From: an uncultured Lachnospiraceae bacterium
Lineage (GTDB): Bacteria > Bacillota > Clostridia > Lachnospirales > Lachnospiraceae
DNA: 53,974 nt
Assembly: GCA_902794825.1 (NCBI GenBank)
Contig: CADBIU010000007.1
Span: forward strand, 1-53,974
Direction of reading: 5' to 3'
The notes under the pieces are model-generated. The model was not told where the DNA came from, did not search any database, and saw only the letters and a list, made by a program, of their open reading frames with translations. This document shows positions 48,557 through 53,974 of this stretch, one piece after another (the stretch's first letter is position 1; each line of letters opens with the position of its first letter). The translations under genes were made by a program, and so were the position numbers.

Positions 48557-49096
48557 ATGCGGATCGGAACAGGATATGATGTGCACAAACTTGTGGAGGG
48601 ACGCAAGCTGATCATGGGCGGCGTCAGGATCCCTTATGAGAAGGGACTGCTCGGTCACTCGGACGCGGATGTTCTCGCGCATGCGATCATGGACGCCCTG
48701 CTCGGCGCAGCGGCACTTGGGGATATAGGCAAGCATTTCCCTGACACAGATGAGAGATATAAAGGCGCGGATTCCATGGAACTGATGCGGGAGGTCAGGA
48801 GGATCCTTGAGGAGAATTGTTTCCTGATCGGCAATGTAGATGCGACTATTATCGCGCAGGCGCCCAAGATGCGGCCTCATATCGATAAGATGCGGCAAAA
48901 CATCGCGGACGCGCTGCAGATCGATCTCTCACAGGTAAGCGTCAAAGCGACAACGGAAGAATGGCTCGGATTTACGGGACGCGGAGAGGGAATCTCTGTG
49001 CAGGCGGTCGCGCTGATCACATCTCCTATGGATCTGGATGCAGTACCTTTATACAGTTCGGAAGGCGGATGCGCGGGTTGTCCGGCCAGACAGTGA
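48557..49096 (+). CDS. ispF: 2-C-methyl-D-erythritol 2,4-cyclodiphosphate synthase
   Basis: 179 residues. GYDVHK gives the zinc ligands Asp and His near 8-10, [20 protein letters not shown] is the family signature, and [10 protein letters not shown] is also conserved. It forms MEcPP in the MEP isoprenoid route. ATG 48557 follows GAGGATT; an ATG six codons earlier is less fitting. The C-terminus is about 20 residues longer than usual and ends in Cys-rich CAGCPARQ. Confidence 0.93.
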   Translation: MRIGTGYDVHKLVEGRKLIMGGVRIPYEKGLLGHSDADVLAHAIMDALLGAAALGDIGKHFPDTDERYKGADSMELMREVRRILEENCFLIGNVDATIIAQAPKMRPHIDKMRQNIADALQIDLSQVSVKATTEEWLGFTGRGEGISVQAVALITSPMDLDAVPLYSSEGGCAGCPARQ

Positions 49097-49165
49097 ACGA
49101 ACTTTCGGTGAAGAACAGGCTTAAGGCAGTAATGCTGCCTATAATAAATAAAGCGAGGAATAAGA

Positions 49166-50581
49166 ATGAAGATCTTTAACACAATGTCCAGGAGCAAAGA
49201 GGAATTTGTGCCGATCAAACCCGGCAAGGTCAGCATGTACGTATGCGGCCCCACAGTCTATAACCTGATCCATATCGGCAACGCCCGCCCCATGATCGTG
49301 TTTGACACGGTGAGACGCTATTTTGAATACAAGGGATATAAGGTCAACTATGTATCCAACTTTACGGATGTAGACGACAAGATCATTAAGAAAGCGCTGG
49401 AAGAAGGCGTCGATTCTTCCGTGATCTCCGAGAGATATATCATGGAGTGCAAGAAGGATATGGCAAGCCTCAATGTCAAGCCGGCGACGATGCACCCCAG
49501 GGCGACACTTGAGATCGACGGCATGATCGAAATGATCAAAACATTGATCGACAAGGGCTACGCGTATGTTGCGGAAGACGGAACGGTCTACTACAGCACA
49601 AGAAAATTTGAGGGGTACGGCAAGCTGTCCCACAAGGATCTGGACAATATGCGAAGCGGCAACCGCGATCTGAAGGTCACCGGCGCGGACCAGAAGCAGG
49701 ATCCGCTGGATTTCGTGCTCTGGAAACCGAAGAAAGACGGAGAGCCTTACTGGGATTGCCCCTGGTGCAAGGGAAGACCCGGCTGGCATATCGAGTGCTC
49801 CGTCATGAGCAAACGCTATCTCGGTCCTGAGATCGACATCCATGCCGGCGGCGAGGACCTTATATTCCCTCACCACGAGAATGAGATCGCGCAGTCTGAG
49901 GCGGCAAACGGAGTTCCTTTTGCAAAATACTGGATGCACAACGCATTCCTGAACATTGACGGCGTCAAGATGGCCAAGTCCAAGGGCAATTTCTTTACGG
50001 TACGAGATATTATCGCGCAGTATGATCCGCAGGTCCTTCGCTACTTCATGCTTTCTTCTCATTACAGAAGCCCCCTGAACTTCAGCAGAGAGCTGATGGA
50101 GTCCGCTAAGGCTTCTTACGAGAGGATCCTCAACTGCGGCGAAAACCTGAAATTCCTCCTTGGCAAGGCAGAAGGCTCCCTGACAGAGGAAGAGGCAGCT
50201 CAGCTTGCGGAAGCGGAGAGCTACCGCACACAGTTTGAGACTGCAATGGACGACGATTTTAATACTGCTGACGCGATCTCTGCGGTATTTGAACTTGTCA
50301 AATGGATCAACAGCCGTGTGAGCGGCGCTTCCTCTAAAGAGTTTATAGAAAAACTGGACGGAGAGCTGCACGATCTGACCGATGTCTGCGGACTGATCAT
50401 TGAGAGAGATAACGAGCTTGAAGATGATCTCGCGGCATATGTCGAGGAGAAGATCGCCGAGAGAAAGGCGGCCAAGAAAGCGAGAGACTTCGCGAAAGCT
50501 GACGCGATCCGCGACGAACTCAAGGCGAAAGGTATCATATTGGAAGATACCAGAGAAGGAGTTAAATGGAAGAAAGCCTGA
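49166..50581 (+). CDS. cysS: Cysteinyl-tRNA synthetase
   Basis: 471 residues, class I synthetase. MYVCGPTVYNLIHIGNARP contains the zinc Cys and the HIGN ATP motif; WHIECS and HHENE carry other zinc ligands; KMAKSKGN is the KMSKS equivalent. It charges tRNA-Cys. The gene overlaps mrnC by 16 bp, the common Firmicutes order. Confidence 0.97.
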   Translation: MKIFNTMSRSKEEFVPIKPGKVSMYVCGPTVYNLIHIGNARPMIVFDTVRRYFEYKGYKVNYVSNFTDVDDKIIKKALEEGVDSSVISERYIMECKKDMASLNVKPATMHPRATLEIDGMIEMIKTLIDKGYAYVAEDGTVYYSTRKFEGYGKLSHKDLDNMRSGNRDLKVTGADQKQDPLDFVLWKPKKDGEPYWDCPWCKGRPGWHIECSVMSKRYLGPEIDIHAGGEDLIFPHHENEIAQSEAANGVPFAKYWMHNAFLNIDGVKMAKSKGNFFTVRDIIAQYDPQVLRYFMLSSHYRSPLNFSRELMESAKASYERILNCGENLKFLLGKAEGSLTEEEAAQLAEAESYRTQFETAMDDDFNTADAISAVFELVKWINSRVSGASSKEFIEKLDGELHDLTDVCGLIIERDNELEDDLAAYVEEKIAERKAAKKARDFAKADAIRDELKAKGIILEDTREGVKWKKA

Positions 50582-51057
50582 GAACTCTGATCCTCAAGGA
50601 GTTTCCTCATGATGAGATCGACATACGCACATATTCCCCGGGAACACTGGCTTTTCTGGGGGATGCGGTCTACTCTCTTGTGATCAGGACTATTCTGGTG
50701 TCCAAGGGAAACCGTCAAGCGGAGAAACTTCATAACGAGACTACCTATTATGTCCGCGCCGAGCAGCAGGCGGCCATTGGATTGGCTGTTTACGACATCA
50801 TGACGGAAGAGGAGAAGAAAGTATACAGACGAGGAAGAAATTCCAACCCGTATCATCACGCAAAGAGTTCCTCATTGGAGGAATATCTTCAAGCAACCGC
50901 ACTGGAGGCCCTGTGCGGTTACTTGTATTTACAGGACAGGACTGACCGGCTGCTGGAACTGCTGCGGGAAGGCATCAGAAGAGCGGATCGCAAGGGCAGA
51001 CTTGGCCCGAGAAAGATCTACGAAGAAGAGACAGGAGAATACAAAGAGAATGAATGA
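50566..51057 (+). CDS. mrnC: Mini-ribonuclease III
   Basis: 163 residues. An RNase III catalytic domain without dsRNA-binding domain: FLGDAVYSL (Asp ligand), ALEALCGYLYL (Glu ligand). It matures 23S rRNA ends. Overlaps cysS and the rlmB start, so it is in one operon. Confidence 0.93.
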   Translation: MEESLRTLILKEFPHDEIDIRTYSPGTLAFLGDAVYSLVIRTILVSKGNRQAEKLHNETTYYVRAEQQAAIGLAVYDIMTEEEKKVYRRGRNSNPYHHAKSSSLEEYLQATALEALCGYLYLQDRTDRLLELLREGIRRADRKGRLGPRKIYEEETGEYKENE

Positions 51058-51784
51058 GAATCGGATCGAGGGCAGAAACGCCGTGATCGAAGCCTTCCGC
51101 TCGGGGAGAACGATCGACAGGCTGTATATGCTTGACGGAAGTAAAGAAGGCGCCATGCAGACTGTGCGCAAAGAGGCCGCTAAGCATGGAACGCCTGTGA
51201 AATATGTCACCAAGCAGCGTCTTGACCAGATGTCGGAAACGGGAAGGCATCAGGGAGTGATCGCCGAGATCGCCGCCTACTCCTACGGAGAGATGGAAGA
51301 TCTGTTTGAGAAAGCAAAAGAGAGAGGAGAGGACCCTTTCTTTGTACTGCTCGACGGAATTGAGGATCCCCATAACCTGGGCGCGATCATCAGGACGGCG
51401 AATCTGGCCGGCGCCCACGGAGTGATCATACCCAAGGACAGGGCCGTAGGGCTCACCGCGACAGTAGCCAAGGCGTCGGCAGGCGCGATCAATTACACTC
51501 CGGTGGTCAAGGTGACCAATCTGGTGCGCACTATGGAGAAGCTCGCGTACAGAGGATTATGGTTCGTCTGCGCGGATATGGACGGCGAAACGATGACGAA
51601 GCTTAATCTCAAGGGCCCTATCGGACTTGTGATCGGTGCGGAAGGCAGCGGCGTGAGCAGACTGGTGAAGGAAAAATGCGATATGATCGCTTCCATCCCT
51701 ATGAAGGGAGAGATCGATTCTCTCAACGCATCGGTAGCTATGGGCGTTCTCGCCTATGAGATCGTCCGCCAGAGAGGCCTGTAA
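51050..51784 (+). CDS. rlmB: 23S rRNA (guanosine-2'-O) methyltransferase RlmB/TrmH family
   Basis: 244 residues. The N-terminal ENRIEGRNAVIEAFRSGR substrate-binding domain is followed by the SPOUT knot: EDPHNLGAIIRTANLAGAHG, VIGAEGSGVSRLV, IPMKGEIDSLNASVA. ATG 51050 follows AGGAG inside the mrnC end; an upstream in-frame start would overlap mrnC further. Confidence 0.93.
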   Translation: MNENRIEGRNAVIEAFRSGRTIDRLYMLDGSKEGAMQTVRKEAAKHGTPVKYVTKQRLDQMSETGRHQGVIAEIAAYSYGEMEDLFEKAKERGEDPFFVLLDGIEDPHNLGAIIRTANLAGAHGVIIPKDRAVGLTATVAKASAGAINYTPVVKVTNLVRTMEKLAYRGLWFVCADMDGETMTKLNLKGPIGLVIGAEGSGVSRLVKEKCDMIASIPMKGEIDSLNASVAMGVLAYEIVRQRGL

Positions 51785-51826
51785 CCCCGCGCGGGTATAT
51801 TTTGCCCTTTTGGAGCGGCAGGAAAT

Positions 51827-52441
51827 ATGAGAAGAGAAAAATACGGGAATATGACAGACGAGGATCTGATCGCTCTGTTTCGGGATGGCGATCAGGAGGC
51901 AATGGAACATCTCCTGGACAAGTATAAGGAGATGGTTCTCAAAAAAGCGCGGTCCATGTATATACTTGGCGGGGATTCAGACGACCTGATCCAGGAGGGA
52001 ATGCTGGGGCTGTTCAAGGCAGTGCGCGATTATGACAGCGGCAGAGATGCAAGTTTCAGCACGTTCGCCCAGCTCTGCGTTACAAGACAGCTCTACACTG
52101 CGGTCAAAGCTTCCGCGAGAAAAAAACACCTGCCGCTGAACACGGCGATCTCTCTGAGCCGCCCCTTGAGAGAAAGCGGCGTGGGAGAGGACGAGGAGCT
52201 GATGGACTGCCTGGAAGCCGACGCCCGCTCTAACCCCGAGGAGTATATCATAGGGCAGGAGGAAATGGAGAGGCTCGAAGAAAAGATTGAGAAGGAACTG
52301 AGCCCTTTGGAAAAACAGGTCCTGGAACTGTATCTGACAGGAATGGGATATGTGGAGATCGCCCATGTGCTGAACAGGGACGAGAAATCTACAGATAACG
52401 CGCTTCAGAGAATCAGGACCAAGCTCAAAAAGAGGAGGTAA
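51827..52441 (+). CDS. sigH: RNA polymerase sigma factor SigH
   Basis: 204 residues. Region 2 (DSDDLIQEGMLGLFKAVRDY, FSTFAQLCVTRQL) and region 4 (LSPLEKQVLELYLTGMGYVE, then EIAHVLNRDEKSTDNAL) of the Spo0H/SigH class, with the rlmB-sigH order typical of Clostridia. It directs sporulation or stationary-phase genes where sporulation is kept. AGGAAAT precedes the ATG. Confidence 0.9.
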   Translation: MRREKYGNMTDEDLIALFRDGDQEAMEHLLDKYKEMVLKKARSMYILGGDSDDLIQEGMLGLFKAVRDYDSGRDASFSTFAQLCVTRQLYTAVKASARKKHLPLNTAISLSRPLRESGVGEDEELMDCLEADARSNPEEYIIGQEEMERLEEKIEKELSPLEKQVLELYLTGMGYVEIAHVLNRDEKSTDNALQRIRTKLKKRR

Positions 52442-52448
52442 TAAAGAG

Positions 52449-52688
52449 ATGTCAATGAATCCTATGCAGCTTATGCAGCTGGCTGAACGACTGAGGATCT
52501 TCAGGTCCCAGCACCCCAAGGTGCTTGAGTTCATGCATGATGTGGTCAGAAATGACCTGCAGCCCGGCGTCGTCATGGAACTGCGCGTGACGGATAACGA
52601 CGGAAGGACATCCGTCACCAACATCAGGCTGACTGAGGAAGATGTCGAGACGATCGGGATCCTGAAGGAACTCAGAGGCGAAAACTGA
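52449..52688 (+). CDS. Small conserved protein downstream of sigH
   Basis: 79 residues, a helical N-terminus (LMQLAERLRIFRSQHPKVLE) and a beta-like end (GVVMELRVTDNDGRTSVTNI). GAGGAGG lies before ATG, 8 bp after sigH. The form seems conserved beside sigH in Lachnospiraceae-type genomes by my recollection; function unknown. Confidence 0.65.
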   Translation: MSMNPMQLMQLAERLRIFRSQHPKVLEFMHDVVRNDLQPGVVMELRVTDNDGRTSVTNIRLTEEDVETIGILKELRGEN

Positions 52689-52724
52689 CATCCGGATTAT
52701 TAAAATAATGTACATCAGGTAAAT

Positions 52725-52756
52725 AAAAAAGGACTGCATATCAGCAGTCCTTTTTT
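52725..52756. terminator. Bidirectional terminator
   Basis: AAAAAAGGACTGC (52725-52737), 6-nt loop, GCAGTCCTTTTTT (52744-52756); serves the sigH unit and the convergent NlpC/P60 gene. Confidence 0.9.
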
Positions 52757-52763
52757 CATGCTG

Positions 52764-53974
52764 TTATTGCCTGGCGCCGTCACTTGAGAAGGTGTATGTT
52801 TTGCCGTCAATTGTCCGTGTGCCAGTGACCATAACTCCGGTAGCGGGGTCGAGGTAGTACCATGCGCCCTTTTCAGCTACCCACTCCCATCCGGTGTGCA
52901 TGTATCCGCTTACAGGATCGAAGTAGTATTTTTTGCCGTCGATTCGCTTCCAGCGAAGGAGCATCTGACAGTCATTGTTGAAATAATGCTTTTTGCCGCC
53001 AATCGTCTTCCAGCCTTTCGCGCACAGACCGTTAGAGTCAAAATAGTAGATCTCGCCGTCGATATTCTGGAAACAGTTAGTAAGGTAGGAACCGCCGACC
53101 TTAAACTTCCAGCTGCTTCCGGAAGAGATCCATGTCCCGGAGGAGGCGCTCCTGTAAGAAGCAGTAGTATTTGAAGGCAGGCAGCTGAAGTGGACTACCT
53201 GACGCGCCGTGCTGGGCGCACTGCTGATGATCACGCCGTAACCTGCGGCACACTCAACGACTTTACCGCCGCCGATGTAGATCGCCACATGGCTGTTGCT
53301 GCCTGATGTTCCCTTTCCGGTGCAGATAATGTCACCGGGAGAAGCTTTGCTTACATCTGTTCCGATGTTGACGCCGCCCGGATATGTACTGGGATCGTTG
53401 CCCCACTCGTAGGAATGGATGAATTCATCCCCTACAAGGCCGAACTTGTACAGCACGTGATAGACATACCATGAACAGTCCGTCTTGCCGCCGGCTCTGA
53501 GCCTCTTATACCGCAGTCCGTTCGGATCGTCACCGGTAACCGACGAAGCGTAATCGATCTTGCCCACAAAGTATGTGGCGTAGGCGATCATGGTATTAAC
53601 AAAAGCTTCATTCCTCTTCGCAGTGGTATCGTAAGGCATATCGCTGTCACTTCCATTGTACCAGCTGTTTATGTGAGAGGACGTCGTATAAATGTTATAG
53701 TTCCACGAAGCTGTAATGGAAACGCCGGAGGATGAACCGCCTGAAGCTGATCCGGAGGCAGTACCGGAACCCGAAGTTCCTGCACCGGTCTGCCCGGAAA
53801 CTTCTCCGATAAGCGCGCCGCTGCTGTCAAAGTTATAGGTCCTGCCGCCGATACTCTGCTTACCGGTGACCATGACGCCGTTCGAAGCCAGATAGTAGGT
53901 CTTGCCGCCGTCGGTGAGCCAGCCGGTCTTCATATCGCAGTTTTTCGTATCGAAGAAATACCATTTGCCGCCAA
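52764..53974 (-). CDS. NlpC/P60-type hydrolase with choline-binding repeats (5' partial)
   Basis: The frame continues past the right edge, so the start and signal peptide are not in the window. Visible order from the N-terminal side: CW/choline-binding repeats (KWYFFDTKN, KTYYLASNGVMVTG), a Gly/Ser linker, an NlpC/P60-like cysteine peptidase (KTDCSWYVYHVLYKFG with Cys; NSHVAIYIGGGKVVE with His), and more repeats to the C-terminus (KKYYFDPVSGYMHTGW). It likely cuts stem peptides at the cell surface while held on wall choline. The same repeat type occurs in the prophage lysin. Confidence 0.88.
   Translation of the reverse strand, partial: GGKWYFFDTKNCDMKTGWLTDGGKTYYLASNGVMVTGKQSIGGRTYNFDSSGALIGEVSGQTGAGTSGSGTASGSASGGSSSGVSITASWNYNIYTTSSHINSWYNGSDSDMPYDTTAKRNEAFVNTMIAYATYFVGKIDYASSVTGDDPNGLRYKRLRAGGKTDCSWYVYHVLYKFGLVGDEFIHSYEWGNDPSTYPGGVNIGTDVSKASPGDIICTGKGTSGSNSHVAIYIGGGKVVECAAGYGVIISSAPSTARQVVHFSCLPSNTTASYRSASSGTWISSGSSWKFKVGGSYLTNCFQNIDGEIYYFDSNGLCAKGWKTIGGKKHYFNNDCQMLLRWKRIDGKKYYFDPVSGYMHTGWEWVAEKGAWYYLDPATGVMVTGTRTIDGKTYTFSSDGARQ

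Noticed and set aside
1-53974. Insertion sequences or transposase genes
   Set aside because: No DDE or HUH transposase with terminal inverted repeats was found; the HUH protein at 6183 sits in a phage replication module.

Overview
The window is a chromosomal segment of a low-to-mid GC Bacillota, most likely a gut-type Clostridia (Lachnospiraceae-like). The basis is strong AGGAGG ribosome sites, frequent AGA/AGG codons, the host order ispF-cysS-mrnC-rlmB-sigH, an oxygen-sensitive [FeFe]-hydrogenase-like protein and choline-binding-type cell-wall proteins. A complete-looking siphovirus prophage of about 37.8 kb interrupts it. The species cannot be fixed from the sequence alone. LEFT HOST FLANK (1-1520): a GH13 alpha-amylase-family gene and the original terminator of a tRNA gene. 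PROPHAGE (about 1521-39341): it is bounded by a 26-bp direct repeat made of the 3' end of an elongator tRNA-Met gene, and it restores that tRNA at its right end. The leftward lysogeny module is integrase, a membrane-anchored HIRAN protein, an ImmA-like protease and a CI-like repressor. It is divided from the rightward cro-like gene by overlapping divergent promoters and a set of 17-bp operators.  EARLY/REPLICATION MODULE (4.5-20.5 kb): small regulators, an HUH (rolling-circle type) Rep-like protein, an RNase H-fold-like protein and a conserved phage protein with a RAMP-like glycine-rich end. An 840-bp non-coding array of degenerate GGAANNGCA-type units follows and is the most unusual object in the window. 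After it come a PcfK/AcrIIA9-like protein and a PcfJ protein (a pair known from conjugative elements), a methylase-like protein without a visible NPPY motif, a second tyrosine recombinase, HNH proteins and many small genes, ending in an ArpU/RinA-like late regulator.  LATE MODULE (20.5-39.1 kb): a candidate late promoter, HNH endonuclease, a probable cos region, terminase, portal, ClpP-type protease, HK97-fold capsid, connectors, tail genes with a -1 frameshift (gpG/gpGT), tape measure, Dit and a repeat-rich tail protein. A baseplate gene there is cut short and joined to the 3' end of a tyrosine-recombinase gene. The module closes with a holin and a 970-residue lysin combining a metallo-beta-lactamase-fold domain, choline-binding repeats, GH25, a cysteine-peptidase-like domain and PG_binding_1.  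RIGHT HOST FLANK (39319-53974): tRNA-Met, an amidase-beta-lactamase-fold fusion, an sstT gene broken by a small deletion, two purine-biosynthesis genes followed by a metalloprotease, a CBS protein, a DJ-1 protein, an [FeFe]-hydrogenase-like protein, ispF, cysS, mrnC, rlmB, sigH, a small conserved protein, and a 5'-truncated NlpC/P60 choline-binding protein running off the edge.  How it fits together: repressor/Cro switch on operators, early genes replicate the phage, the ArpU-like protein probably turns on the late promoter, HNH plus terminase package at cos, and holin plus multidomain lysin open a wall that the host itself decorates with the same kind of choline-binding repeats.
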